Of a stretch of 64,000 bases of DNA, positions 43,556-56,407 are shown piece after piece. This stretch comes from Symbiodinium sp. CCMP2592 (taxonomy: Eukaryota > Sar > Dinophyceae > Suessiales > Symbiodiniaceae): positions 363,309 to 427,308 of the forward strand of contig CAJNDT010004946.1 in assembly GCA_905221615.1 (NCBI GenBank), written 5' to 3'. The translations under genes were made by a program, and so were the position numbers. The notes beneath the pieces are model-generated. The model had not been told where the DNA came from. It made no database searches and saw only the letters and a list, made by a program, of their open reading frames with translations. Positions within the stretch are counted from its first letter, which is position 1; each line of letters starts with the position of its first letter.

Positions 43556-43667
43556 TATTGAGGGGTCTTTATTATTGTGTGCGGGCCGAGTTTAGCTCTA
43601 TTGAGGGGACCTTTTATTATTGTGTGCCGGGCCGAGTTTAGCTCTATTGAGGGGACCTTTAATAATC
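43556..43667 (+). repeat. Short tandem repeat of about 45 bp, 2.4 copies
   Basis: TATTGAGGGGACCTTTTATT begins each copy (first copy with GGTCTTT), followed by ATTGTGTGCCGGGCCGAG. The third copy is cut after 20 bases. The leading block recurs in the 268-bp array 4.7 kb to the left. Confidence 0.85.
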
Positions 43668-44073
43668 ACGAGCTCACATTAATTATTGCGCTGACTGTTG
43701 CTTCTGCTTTTTGCTGGCTGTCGCAGCGGCATCCTCGAGACCTGATTGCAGATCTGGTAATGGCAGTTTTGTAAACGACAGTGAATGCCAATGATGAATA
43801 AGATGAGGATGGCAGCCACTGCACTGACCGTTCCCTGCTATAATCTGAGGTTGTGCAACCAGATCAAGGAAAACCGCATGTCGCGTCCCTGGCTCTGTGT
43901 CACAACTTCCTTCAATTGCAGAGGGCATCTTCACACATCGAGCGCCTTCGCCGCCTTCAGCGCCACTGCTCTCGCGGCTGCACGCGGCGAGTCGCTTGGT
44001 GGAGTCTTCGGTTCACCCCCGTGACTCTGTCCATTCCTTTGTTCAGCGGGTATGACTGTGGAAGCTCATCGGC
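43668..44073. other. No gene seen
   Basis: Ordinary-composition sequence between the CTCT domain and the end of the next minus-strand gene model. CTCT enrichment has gone. Nothing specific was recognised. Confidence 0.4.
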
Positions 44074-46232
44074 TCATCCAGCAATCATCGCGTTTATCAT
44101 TTGTTGCCTCTCCCAATTTCCGTCTGCGAGTTCTGTGCCATATGCCCTGTTGCAAAGGATCCATGCAGGCTCGATAAAGCTAGGTCTGGCAATGAATGTT
44201 CGAAATCGTTTGAAGACTGTAGCACTGTAGCAGTGCATGAGTGTGCTGTCCAGGATCGACTCGCAAACACTTGGCCATATCCCAATCAATAACACACACA
44301 GGGTCGCCTAGTACAGCAAGATTAACTTTACAACACTCTGCACTTGCAGCCGGACGCACGAATCCCGAATTGCTGACTAAATGGGCCAGCAGATGAAAAG
44401 CAGAAGTCCAGGATGCCGCGAATCCGAGCTTGTGTTCTCATTCCATGTCATGCAGCACTAAAAGGACTAGATATCACAGTAATCTGGTTTTCGGTGTACA
44501 TGGTAGTTTTGTCTTTATTTTGCAATTTCCAACCGAAGGTTCTGGATCGTGCTGGGGTCCACGTCCGAAAGGCAAAGGCTTTAGTAACTGTGACCTAGTT
44601 TGGTCCAACTGTGCAAACGGAACGAGTAAAGCTGATCTTCTTGTGTCTCAGCTCCAACTAGCGAAACAGATACGATCTTATATACGTACGTATGAGGAAC
44701 GGTCGGCATGACATATGACTAACCATAGTGCATGAGTCGTGCCTGACGTATTCACCAGTGCAGATGGACATCATTCGTGCTAGGTCATGTGACTTTATGA
44801 CTAAATTGCTCTCTTGTGGGGTACCACAAATGGTCTCGGTCTTTCGGGCTGCCGTCAAGCAGTTGGGGCAGTGCCACGATTTTCGGACTGGAGATCAAAA
44901 CTACGGCGCACCTGAAGTGGCTGGGAGTGCCTTTTCCGACACCTGCATGGCCTTGCAGCCCGACCAGGTTTGGACGAAAATCGGCTCTGACTTGAGATGG
45001 ACGTGCGAAGAAGATGTCTTTTGCGATGCCCCAAAAAGGCTTTCGCCCGTGGGACTTGCGGAGAGGACATCTCGGGCGTTTCGGTGTCGTTGTGTGTGCA
45101 ATCACTTGTGCGTCCAGCTGGCCTGATGGCACCCTAAAATGTGATATTATGTCATAGCCGTTTGCAAATACACTATGAGTTCGCAGGCCTTCACTTCGAG
45201 AAATCCGCCGGATCAAGTTGTTCTGCAGTGCGGAGACTATTTGGCTTTGAGTCCATGTACACGGCTTGTGGCTCAGGTCACCATCATCCGGTTCATCATT
45301 GCCTAGGCTCCTGAAACCATCGGCAATGAATAATACACTCCTTTTGAAGTTGCCCTATGATCCGCTCAAAGCCCTACCCTGTGACAGAGCAAAGAGAGCG
45401 GAGACCTGCGGCATCACAGGAAAGTGCGTGGTCCAACATTGAAGCTCATGGTGCAGGTCAGGGTGGGCACAGCGTCTAATTTGAAGTGCGTGGCCAACAA
45501 AGCAAAAAGGGAAGCGCAAAGGTGTGATCGCCCCGGCTTGCTTTCTAGCAGCACAACAGACTTTGCATCTTTCATACCTTTGCCACTGCTGTCAGATCTA
45601 CCCTCAGAAACCCACAAGAGGGGTAGGGGAGGGTGGAGGAGATCCTGAAAAAAACTGCAGCCACTGGCTTTCTACTGAACAGTTGACCGACCTTCATCCA
45701 GAAGGCATATAGCTGAGTTCCTGGCCCCTTTCCCCCGGACCCACATGCAGTAGATCATGGGGGAGCATATGCAGGCATTTTGATGTATATACATGCAACT
45801 AAAAGCATATGCATGTGCGTATAAACATACGCACATGACATGCATGCACGCATTACATACTTACACACACACATGCATACAGCTGCATACATAAATACAT
45901 GTGTACTTACATAAACACATGCATTACATTACGTTACATTCCATTATAAGCTATATTTCAATACATTACATGAACACTACTAGTACATACATGCGTACAT
46001 ACAGACATACTTGCATACATACAAACATACGTACACGCGTGGAACTGTTCGTAGGGAGTTGAGCTTGTCTAAGTACTGGCACGAGTGAGTGAGTGTGTGT
46101 GTGTGTGTGTTTATAGGTATATGTATATATTGATTGACTTTTTGGCACTCGCACTCGAGCATGTCGGGCGAGGATTCGGGTAACAACAAAGACTCATCTT
46201 GTGTGTGTGTGTGCGTATGTATAATATACAAT

Positions 46233-46266
<34 letters not shown>

Positions 46267-49200
46267 CATATTTATGTGCGCCTGGTGCACAGAGCTCTTA
46301 ATTTCATACACATGTTCGTTTTTAAACCCATGCCGTGGAATCGGACACCAAAATCACGGACAGAAGGCTCGGCACCAGCCAACACAGGTCAAAAATGCAT
46401 GCAACAGTAGAGCCGCTCGCTCTTGCTCTTGTAGATCCGCCTTAAAGTGCTGAACAACCGAGTATGCCGTATGCCCCCGCCCCACCTGCAGACGAGGCTC
46501 AGGCGCTCCCACAAATCCCGGGAAAAGCGCGCTGCTTTTCCTGGGGCGTCTTCTCTGTCTTTCGATGCTTTGCGACTAAGTCTCTGTTTTGGCGTGCGCG
46601 TGCATACTTGCGTGTCTGTGTGTGCGTGTGCGTGGGCTTTCGCCTCCGGCCTCGAGCGTCTATGCGGGCACATAGCATGTTTTCAAGGCTTGCGAGCCAG
46701 GCACAGCCTCTTTCTAAGGCTTGCGAGGCACATAACAGAGCATTCCTTTCTAGAATGCGGGAGCGTGTATGTTCAAGCCGTTATGCACCTGCCCATTGCT
46801 GCTGTGTGTCATGTGGCAGTCCAGCACAGCGTGCCCTTCCAGCGATCGCAACGACCCCGACTTTGAAGCCCGCATCAACACTCAACCTATGCCTTTGCTG
46901 TTGAGAATGCTCCTATAAAGACAAAGCACTCCCGCCATCTCGCACCATGCAAGCAACACCTCTTTTGGCACCATCCACGCATTCATCCTCATTTTCGTTG
47001 TCGCGGTGGTAGTAGATACAGTAGTTTTTGACTGTACGTGATAAAGGAGCATAACGTTGAGTTTGATGATGATGATGATGGTGGTGATGACAATGCCAAA
47101 GCCCTGGGATGATGACGATCGTGATGATTCCAGGTCGGATGTCGTGGTGCTGCTGCTGGTGGTGTGGCCGGTGGAGTGCTTCTTCCTGCAGTGCAAGTCC
47201 AGTGGCCGGGGTCGCTAAATGCTCCGTCTAAGTCGACGGTCTGATCATCCCGGACCTGCAGTGCACTACTTTGCGTCATGCTGCAGAAGCACTGGCTTCG
47301 ACTGCGTGCTCACCTCCATCTCCAGCATCCAGCTCTCCAGGAACAGAACTCACGGACCCCTTCTTGCAAACATCGTTGACAATCTCATACACTTGCGTCT
47401 GGAATTCCATAGCTGCTATAGCTCTGGCATGCTCTGGCCATGTAGTCGTGTACAACCCTTATAGTCGATCGAACTTGCTTTGCTGTAATGTAGTAACCTT
47501 GCACCTCCAACAAGAAGTAACCCACCCAATTGTCTCCGGGCCACGTACCAGAAGAGCCGCCTGGAAACGTCGAGACTAAGCCAGTCAGACAGCATTTGAG
47601 CGGGAATGTGCTTGGAAGTTGCGGCACACTACAGCTATGTGGTCGATAATGGTTGGGCTGGCTCGCAATAAGCCGCCTTCGCGGAACAGGTGTGTTCAGC
47701 CAAGGAGTTCTTGTCAAGAGACCTTTCGTTCTCACTCCGGATGGTCTAGGACCTGGATCCCATGTGCACCTACAGGGCATGCAGAGGCATGAAGGGACTG
47801 CTTGCCTGGGATCCGGTAGTCCACCTGATTTGGCATCGCCACTGGAGCTGGCGCCCTGCGACAGCAGGGCATCTGCGAAAGTACCCCTGGATGAAACCTC
47901 ACACACTCGGCTTCGGCAAGTCGGACGCAGAAACCCGCTAGGATAGCGCTTGAAGAAAACTAAGATGGTAGCAGAATGGCGCTCGCTCCATGACAAGGTC
48001 TGCCTTGGACTGCCAATCAGTTTTTGCCATCTTCAGGATGTACTCCTCAAGCTGATCACCTGAGTCATGGAAGGTTGGCGCGGGAAAAGCCGAGGGCAGA
48101 AACCGTGGCCTGGAATCCTGGGCACACACCTACTAGACACTGGCCAGTAAGTCCCAAACATGGAAGGGTCGGGCGCCTTCCCAGTCGCACGGAGGTTGTA
48201 TAGAAAGTGCAGCATGTCGCGAGGATTGGGCTTACATCTGACGATCAACGTATCAATGTGTGATCAGTGCGGAAACACAAACTGGACCCTGGACCCTGTA
48301 AGGTTGCAAATCTGACGAACGGCACAGGGCTCAAGGACAAAAGGGTGGCTCTGTGATCCGCAAATCTGAGGTAAGATACCGCTGTCTCGGAGCTAGAAGC
48401 CATGATGTTCCTGACCTTGCAACTTTTCGTTTTGCAGATGCCATGGCGCCAGACAGGAACCAAACGAAGCCCAACTGGAAGCCCAGCGGGGGAAACCAAA
48501 AGCGACCCGGAAAGAGAGTTCGAAGGGTATCTAACAAGGGTTCACAGCAAAATTCCAAGGTTTTAATGAAAGCCCGCCAAGATGCAAATCTTTGACAGCT
48601 GTGCTAAGTTCTTGGCCCGCTCCAACCTGCAACGCGGTGTTCTAGAAACCATCTGTTGTCCGGAGAAGTTGGACTTTGTCGGACCAGCATCCAGAAGACG
48701 GCCATCATTACCCAAAGCCGAAGGCTCCATTGCCAAGACCCCTGACACCCAACGTTTGCAAACACATAGCCTGCTAAGGACCTCCGAAGAAGCAGAAGCT
48801 ATTGCGTGGATGCTAAGCCACATGCAAGACTTATCCCCGTTCGTGTTCACCCACCCAGATTCCACATGCTGCTGGCTAGCGGGCTCAGCACGTCGGTCTC
48901 AATCTCGTCCTGCTCAAGCTTGCAGGCGAAATTGTGCAACTTGTTGCACAGATTCCTGATTGGCGAGATCTGGGATGACCATTCTCAAACACGTGGTTGT
49001 CAGTGTATTCAATCGTGGGATAGCACGACGAGTTTCTCCAGTGCACCGAGAGGTGTCACTGGTCTTGGGGGTGGGCTGCAAGATGAGCTGCAGGCCAGCC
49101 CAAACTAAACTTAACACTACCTCCAGTGCAGCTCTAAGCGTCTGATAATCGATGAGGGCCAACTGCTGGGCCCCCGAAAGGCTGACGGCAAATTCCCCTG

Positions 49201-52200
49201 AAGCCATGGCGTCTCTCATCTCTTTCCTGAAACCGCAATTGCATCTTCAATGCGCGGTGCGTTTGCACGTCCGGCGGCTGAGAGATGTACCGCAAACAGT
49301 TCAACCCGACTCATTGCCAAGCGCTGCCGTTACGATTTGAGGTCACTCTGAAATTTCGTGTCAGTGTTTACTGCACCAGCGTCCCTCCCACTACATCTCT
49401 CCAACAAGTTTGCGACCTCAGGGTAAAATCATCGATGAAAAACAGAAGCTTTTCTGCTGTCCCAAGGTCACAAAAACCACGTCCTTCAGCCTGCGTGACA
49501 AAGGGCAGGCTATGTCGGGACTCCCTCTGATCTGCTCCGCAACGACATCCGGATCCTTGCCAAGAGTGGATGGGAGGCCAAGTTGATCTTGTCCTTCGAG
49601 CCTCTGAGCCCATACCCATAACTACTCGCTCTGTGTTTCCCTCTGGCCATCTCACAGCCGGCGCATCGGTGCTAGCCCTTACTACTGAGCCCTCTAGCCG
49701 GTCCTCACCATCTGCAGCAACAGTTCCACGCAGTGGCGCAAAAACCTGTGTTAGAAGGCTCCAGGATGCTCCAGGCACAAGATGCTTACACACGTGCGAA
49801 CGTGTGCGGTATATGGGCCTTTCAGCGCTTTCAGGCTTCCTGGTTTCGGTCAAAAGCAGACTCAGGTTAATCACACCTCGTGAGACCACAGGCTCGACTC
49901 AAACCCGAACGGATGCGGGGCTGTCAGGAAGTCAACGAATTTTCACCAAGGCCAGAGTGACTGCCTGTTTCGCTGACGCCGAACGAGGTCTGAGAGTCTA
50001 GGCGGGGCGGGTTTCAATGCCACAATGGCCATGCTATCGCCCTGCTAAGCCTGCAGGTGGTTGATCCAGTTACAGATGCGATGAGCCTAAGGACGAGCCC
50101 AACAATTGCAGGACGCGCACAACAACGTGGGTCGGGATCTGCCACGAAGCCGGTGTCGCCCGCTGTGCCCGTCGCAGAGGCTGGCGGCGCCTTCCCCGAC
50201 GTAGCCAGGCCTCAAGAACTCGGAGTTGTGGATTCAAGACTTGAGGAATCTGCTGTGGGGCTTTGGGTTTTGGTCGGAGGGCTGGCGAATCAACTCTCAA
50301 GATCATACAGTATTCTCGGCTTTCGGCGTATAGTAGGCCCTCTGCAGCTTCGTGTATAAGTTTGAAACTAGATTGAGGCCGTTTGAAAGACAAAGTAGAA
50401 AGCTTCAAAAATCGACATCTACCACTAGCCCATTCACTTGTGCCGACAGATTGCATACCGTATGCACCACAGACCTGTCAGCTGAGCTGCTAAGGTTGAG
50501 ATGGCTGCTGGCCGCACAAAGCCATAGCCTGTAGTGTTTGAAAGCGAGCTCCGCAGAGTCCTGGCAGATTAGACCAAGGAACATCACAACATTAGGAACG
50601 TCCAACGAGCAGATTGCATCTTGTTGGCGTATTTCAGCTGGGCTCTTTGTGCGGCATGTGATGAATTCGTATGTTTCTTAACACTGGCACTGCAAGAAGC
50701 TCGACAAGCATTACAGCACTCGGCGTTCTGTAACGCATGCCATACCACACTAAGCAGCATAGCCTCTGCTGTGGTGGCACCTCACGGCCCCGCTGCCGCC
50801 AAATGGGACCTGTAGATTCTGAGAGTAGAAGTAGAGCTGGGGAGCCAAAGCTAGGACGGATTGGGCTAGCCGAATCCGGCTACCCCTTTGCAGGATTTTT
50901 CCTATCCTCCTACAATTGCTCTCAAAAGAGCATGGAACCACAGTCTATAGCACTGACTGCAAAAGCAGGAAACCACATGTTCAGTATATTGAGCTCTGTG
51001 GCGAAGCTCTTGCCGGACAGAGTAACTCGAAAATGATGGATGACATCGCATGTTCTGCAGGACGCCAAGATCAGAGATGCTGTCAACTGGCATGCCATAC
51101 ATGATCGGAAATTCACACACTCAATCCAGCCCCGGTGATATTCTCTGAGGCGGCCCCTGCCCGTTTCGGGTGATACAGGATTGGGTGTTGAGGTTTCGTG
51201 GGATTCATGGGTGAGTTTTCGTCAGAGGTTTTCGGGTGGGCAGGCCTGAACAAAGCTCCTGATTAAGAAGCCAATCTTAACCACAACTACCCTTCGTCCC
51301 AGGCATAAGAGGCCCGAGCTCGAAGAGCCTGGCGTGCGAGTGGTGATTCCCAGTTCGGAGGCCATGGCTCAGAGCAGGACACTGGGTCAAAAATGGCCTC
51401 GGTGTCCCCAGCTTGTCGGGAAGGTTCCAGAGTCTTGCTTCACGAGTCGTCTGGTAACACTCTGTGGCAGTGCCCCAAGGGTATAAAGAGGGCGTTTCCA
51501 GGCTTGAAAGCTTCCTCTGCTGTTGAATGGCTGAGTTTCTGAGCTGGCACAAGCATCGAAGATCACAATCAAGTGGCCAAGACTGTCTGGCGTGGGCTCC
51601 TTTGTATGCAGATTAACTCTATGAAACTCTAAGACTCTAAGATAGACTTTGGCAAAGAGGGCCCTCGCATCTTTTCGAAAAGCTTCTCTCCAGCCTCGTC
51701 CAGCTTCCCCTGGCTGGCTTTGGGGGAGGGTGTCACTAAAGCACTCCAAGCAGGTTGAGAGAAGGACTGCACCGAAACCGTCCTCTTGAAGACGGGAGAA
51801 CCCCACTCAATAATGATCTCCCGACATCCCTTATTCAACTTTTCCTGGTCCATGTTGGCTCTTTCGCGAATCTGTGCTTTGCAATTCGGAAATTGGGGTC
51901 TGTTTTTTTACTTCAGTGTTTTGCAGCCCTTCCCTCACGACCCGAAATCTAGCCTTCATGTGTGATCTTTGGCTTGAACTGAAAGCTGAGTGCTGCCTAC
52001 CCCGAATCTATCCCTTCATGTCACCTAGGTGAATGCCCTTACACCAGAACCTCCACAAAATCGTGGAGCCTGAAGCCTGCATCGCCCGCATCTCGCCTCA
52101 CCCCAAGAACACGAAACGGCTGTTCATGGCTTCACCCCTCGCTTGTGGAGCCAAACCGGTGCACATGAGCACACAGTACCAGGCGAAGCCAGTCAGGCCT

Positions 52201-52434
52201 GCAGCTGCAGGGCAAAGGCCACGCCCGACAAAGCTCCCCTGCTTTGCGGCTGCAGCCGCAAGCCCGCGCGGAAAGCCTCCATGCAAGAGGCAGAAACAGA
52301 TACAGGCAGATACGTAGCACGGAAGACTGACCCGACCTCCAAAGCTCTGGCATGAAGGCCGCACCTTCGGACTCAGCAGAATCGTCAAATCGCAGGCATG
52401 TCTGCCAAATCCTCTCTAGCTCTGCACCGAACAT
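44074..52434 (-). CDS. Probable multi-exon minus-strand gene, unknown function
   Basis: Proposed start ATG at 52434 (exon 52314-52434, phase 1), joined over a 455-base GT-AG intron to an exon starting at 51858. A 139-codon open stretch at about 51440-51745 (EAFRKDARALFAKVYLRVLE) is the longest single exon. Other good blocks, approximate: 50975-51059, 50479-50615, 49717-49753 (GTGAGG donor), 49423-49500 (EKLLFFIDDF), 49128-49187 (SGAQQLALIDYQTLRAALE), 48651-48754, 48575-48629, 48136-48242 (GTAGGT donor), 47999-48061, 47812-47860, 47312-47450, 46488-46585 and 44911-45013. A terminal exon (QQMINAMIAG) ends at 44074. Composition of these blocks is protein-like, but no domain is recognised and not all junction phases were verified. 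It may be two genes. Confidence 0.45.
45780..46300. repeat. CATA/TACA degenerate repeats, (GT)n and (AT)n microsatellites
   Basis: CATACA-type tetranucleotide tracts at 45780-46040, (GT)n at 46091-46110 and 46201-46213, and (AT)n at 46233-46266. They would lie in an intron of the minus-strand gene model. Confidence 0.9.
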
Positions 52435-52876
52435 GTGACGTGTACAAGCATATACATAGATTCAAGCGTGTATATAGAAACACGCACACACACACAAACA
52501 CACTCACATACACGTGACAAACTGTGTGTATGGCCCACCTGACAACTGACTCAACACACCAAAACACAACAGTTTGCCCACATGGAAACTTCTTGTACTT
52601 GACTTGACCAGGCACAACGTTTTTATGATCTATCTCTAAGTTGAAAACCCATACAGATAACCAGAATCTTCCACCTTGTTGAACCGTAAAAGGTTTAAGG
52701 CTTCAGGCGACTAGCCCTCCGTGAGACACCTGACCTGTACCCACAAGCAAACGACTTCATGTCCCTTGTAGAAGACGTGCATAGAAGAAGAGGAGGCCCT
52801 CAGACCCTTCCTCTGCCCCCTTCGGCCCCCTTCGGCTACCCGTTCTCCGTCGCGAGTCGCTCGGCTCCCGCTCGGC

Positions 52877-53696
52877 TCCCTGCTGGAGGAGAGCGTGGCC
52901 CAGGTTCACGTGGAGGGTCTCCTCTGCACTGAAGCGTGGGAAGCGTCTGGCATCGACTACTTTGTGGCGCTGTTCGGGGGGAACATCCGATGAGAAGCTC
53001 CTCCGGATCACTCGACAGGCTGATTGCCCGCTGGAGCAGCTCACACGCCTGCGAGTTCGTCTTCTCGTGAGCAGAGTGTGAGTGCTGTTCAGATGCCTTA
53101 TGTAGGTCACTGTCACGGACCTTCAAAACGCACGCCCACAAGTGACTACTGCAAAAGTTTGCGTACACAGCCCCTGACTATAGAATCACCCAGACGCGTT
53201 TAGCGCTCTAGCGTAGTGGCTCCATCCGCTTTCTGGTGCAATTCTCGTTTTCAAAAACGACTAGGGAAGGCATGCGTGGGCGTGTGCCACCCGGCAGCGA
53301 AGCAACCCGATGGCACAAAGCTGCGTCCATGAACATCATCGCGGAGCCGTGACGGGCCTCCTCGTAGCTGTGCTTATGGTATGCCACGACACCAAGCCTT
53401 GCAACTTCGATTCATGACTCCACATGGAAGGCCTCTGCACGGAGCCTCTCCGCAAGTTAACACAGTTTCCGGGATATGCAGACATACATACGAAGACCTC
53501 TCTCTCTCGCTCTCTGTCTTTCTCTCTCTGTCTCTCTCTTTCTCTTTCTCCAACCCTCTGCGACGCCCGCACTCGGCAGGTCAGGGCACCACCACACATC
53601 ACCGAAACCCTTTCTCGTTCTCTTTATATTTTGTTATTTTTCTCTTTTTCTCCGTCTCTTTGTCTCTTTTTATCTTTCTCTATCTCTCTGTCTCTG

Positions 53697-53764
<68 letters not shown>

Positions 53765-54218
53765 CCTCTCTGTAATATTCACATGTATATGTATATATGT
53801 ATATAACTGTATGTACATATATATATATATATGTGTGTGTGCGTATTTTTTAAATTTACTTGTACATATATGTCTGCATGTATGTATTATGTATGAATGT
53901 CAGCGTATGCATATACACATCTATAATGTCTGTATGCATGTATATATGTCAATGTAAGCATATATACAAATATACATATACATACATATACATATAAATA
54001 TATATATATATATATATATGTGTGTGTATTCTGTTGCTGATATTTCCATATGTACTGACAGTACATGCGTCAAGGGTGGCCGTTTCTCGCCACAGCCCGA
54101 CTGTAAAGCCTTGTCGAGCACTACAGAGCCAACAACTTCTGTAGCAAAACCCCTGGAGTCTGCCAAATTGCTCGTTGTAGACGTGGGGGTCGGTGGGCAT
54201 GAGGGACCGAGCAAATTC
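52877..54218 (-). CDS. CDC16: Anaphase-promoting complex subunit 6 (CDC16) homologue, three internal exons
   Basis: CDC16 is a TPR scaffold of the APC/C ubiquitin ligase that drives exit from mitosis. Exon 54172-54218 follows TTTTGCCCAG and reads EFARSLMPTDPHVYN. A GC-AG intron (54171-53398) joins it to 53291-53397, giving the junction VYNELGVVAYH, a hallmark of CDC16, followed by a helix with SYEEARHGSAMMF. A GT-AG intron joins that in phase 1 to 52877-52923 (EETLHVNLGHALLQQ), again matching the family's next TPR (VNLGHALRKL in relatives). The chosen junctions keep the frame and give the correct family order. The 5' exons must lie to the right of 54.22 kb, past the LINE or outside the window. 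The next downstream exon was not found locally; a matching C-terminal exon sits at 18387-18523. An alternative, longer reading at 52990-53156 is open but does not fit the phases. Confidence 0.7.
53500..54030. repeat. (CT)n/(TCTG)n tract followed by TATA/CATA microsatellite
   Basis: CT dinucleotides with TCTCTG and TTTCTC variants at 53500-53560 and 53635-53770, then TATG/CATA and (AT)n at 53780-54020. They lie within the CDC16 intron. Confidence 0.95.
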
Positions 54219-54419
54219 CTGGGCAAAACTGCATAGCAGAATAGCGGATCATAGATAACGCCATATACCAACACACAGCCAGTCGGAGCATGATGATGAC
54301 TCTTGTTTACCGCAGCGCATGCCTCGTTGCAGCCACTATGGCCGATAACACCACAATGAATACCATGTTCGCACCGTGCATCATCGATACTTTCAAATTC
54401 GCAACCGGGCCGGCTGCAT

Positions 54420-55224
54420 CAGCAGGATCATCATCATCATCATCATCACCCGCATCATCATGAACACACTCATTATCGCGAGCTTCATCACCATCCTCAT
54501 CGCACTTATCCTGCCTGTCGCCCGAGCTAATGTGATGATCAGATGTTTGTCGTTTGTTGCTGGTGCTGTTGATGTTGCTGTTGTTGATGATGATGTGGTA
54601 GGGCTGGTAGGGTTGCTGTTGTTGTTCTTCTTGTTGCTGTAGTTGCTGTTGCTGTTGCTCTTCTTCTTCTTCCTCGTGTTATTTTTTGTTGTTGCTGCTG
54701 CTGTTGCTGGTGTCGTCGTCGTCGTCGTTGTGGTTGTTGTTCTTCTTCTTGTTGGTAGAGGGAGGTGGTGTTGGTATTGGTGTGGTGCTATTGCTGATGC
54801 TGCTGCTGGTGTTGCTGTTGTTCCTTTGTGTTGTTGCTGCTGCTGTTGTGGTGGTTGCTGTTGTTGTCGTTGTTGGCAGTGCTGTTACTGTTGTCGTCGT
54901 TGTTGTTGGCTGTGGTGGAGGTGTAGTTCCCGTTGCTGTTGTTGTTGTTGCTGCCGTTGTCGCTGCTGTTGTTGTTGTTGCTGTGGTGGTTGCGGTTTTA
55001 GTCTTGGGGCGATTATAATGTTGTTGTCGCTGTTACAGGTGTGGTTATTGTTCTGTTGTGGTTGTGGTGCTTGGTCTTGTTTTCGTTGTTGTTTACTGGT
55101 GCGGTGCTGCTGCTGCTATTGTTGCTGATGCTGTCATTATTGTCGTCGTCGAGCAGCTGCTGCTTCTGCTGCTGCTACTGCAACTACTACCCCTACTACT
55201 TCTACTACTACTACTACTACTACG

Positions 55225-55284
<60 letters not shown>

Positions 55285-55389
55285 ACGACTACGACTACGA
55301 TTACGACTACGACTACGACTACCACCACCACCACCACCACCACCACCACCACTACTACTACTACTACTACTGCTACTCCTACTCCTACG

Positions 55390-55421
<32 letters not shown>

Positions 55422-55437
55422 AATTACAAGCGTCTCG
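54420..55437. repeat. Kilobase of trinucleotide repeats: TCA, then GTT/GCT, then ACT/ACG/ACC
   Basis: TCA triplets (54428-54450) give way to a 500-base GTT/TGC/GTC mosaic (54590-55110), then CTA/ACG/ACC arrays (55180-55430) with internal blocks of pure ACT, ACG and ACC. All long ORFs across it are homopolymeric artefacts. Confidence 0.95.
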
Positions 55438-55644
55438 GCTGACGGGGGCATGATGCCCCAGCAGATAGTGGTGTGAGCCATTGCGAAGCGGTGCGGATCG
55501 TGTGCCAGGAATAACCAAGAATTTCCGATCCACGCGCTGCTCAGCTCGGCAACAGCATCTGCATATGCGGTGGAATATTATCTACGTGGTTTTGAAGCTA
55601 GTATGTGTGACTGGCTGGGGATCGATTTGGACACAGGCGACTAG

Positions 55645-56058
55645 CGCCGAGCCAGTGATGAATGGATACCAAATCATAACAAGGTCACGCCGCCGGAAGA
55701 GCACACAGTGTATGCCCGGGAACTCTTCTCACGTCGTACAGCCAGGGCCCAGTTTCATCATCAGCTTGGGCTCAGCATGCTTCGGGCCTCCTGGCCGTCT
55801 GGAGGGCGCATTGCCAATCTGGATTTCTTTGAGGAGTGGGAGCGACATTGGGATTCGGATTCACACCCACTACGGGCTCTACCGGCCTCTAGGAGAACCC
55901 CGTTTGCCCCGGATGAAGCTGAACTCTACACCTGGTGCAGACTCCATTACCCAAGTTGGCTACAATTTCTGTGGTCGAAAGGCCCTCCTCCCCTACAATC
56001 TCCTCAGGCCCTGCAACAGTCGACTACCTATGCCTTTGACTTGGACGCCATGGACTAG
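55645..56058 (+). CDS. Unidentified ORF at the 5' side of the LINE
   Basis: Open in frame 1 from just after a TAG at 55642 to the TAG at 56056. The middle part reads like protein (FFEEWERHWDSDSHPLRAL, then PDEAELYTWCRLHYPSWLQF), rich in Trp and acidic residues. No ATG fits before 55708 (GTG). It may be the start of a LINE ORF1 or a host exon. 56059-56400 holds nothing I can support. Confidence 0.4.
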   Translation, partial: RRASDEWIPNHNKVTPPEEHTVYARELFSRRTARAQFHHQLGLSMLRASWPSGGRIANLDFFEEWERHWDSDSHPLRALPASRRTPFAPDEAELYTWCRLHYPSWLQFLWSKGPPPLQSPQALQQSTTYAFDLDAMD

Positions 56059-56407
56059 GTTTCAAGGTCGGCCTTGTGGCCGATGCTGTCTGGGAAGGAC
56101 CAGTCGGAACTGGACCCGAAGGCGGCCCATACGGAGATTCAGTAGGCGAGCGGCGTCTTGTCGGAAGCCACATCGCCACTCTGTTAGGAACTGGGGCTGG
56201 ATGCTGCTCCGATGTGTGCTGTACCAGTGCCCTGTGCATGTCTGTTCACAAGTGCATCACACGGCTTGGCTGCTAATCCAGTTCTGCTATGCTCGTTCAG
56301 TTCCTGTGACAGCTCTGGTTGGATCGGACTCCCTTCGAAAGGCTCAAGATCCAGGTCTGAGGGGTGGAGCTTTTTCCGAGGGCATTACAAGCCCGCCCTA
56401 CTCGACG

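Larger units (their letters stand above)
37157..43667 (+). mobile_element. Putative DNA transposon with DDE transposase and Ulp1-like protease
   Basis: The transposase-protease gene (38968-43413) is bracketed by sequence sharing CTATTGAGGGGACCTTT. On the left this is the end of the 268-bp array (near 38839), on the right a small array (43556-43667). The shared block is in the same orientation on both sides, so it is not a terminal inverted repeat. I found no target-site duplication, and the true ends may lie elsewhere in the CTCT domain. Confidence 0.45.

Noticed and set aside
47999-49500. Resemblance of LLFFIDDF and a later FLYNLRAT segment to dynein heavy chain AAA3
   Set aside because: The intervening conserved dynein motifs (for example the GGGRN-like sensor region) and the P-loops are absent, so two short matches are not enough.
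52990-53156. Minus-strand exon ending SSDPEELLIG between two CDC16 exons
   Set aside because: Open and protein-like, but it needs phase 2 where the preceding exon ends in phase 1; joining 53291 directly to 52923 gives the family sequence instead.
54643-55533. 100-160-codon Cys/Leu/Val/Tyr-rich ORFs
   Set aside because: Trinucleotide repeats; composition is dictated by the repeat, with no start or domain.
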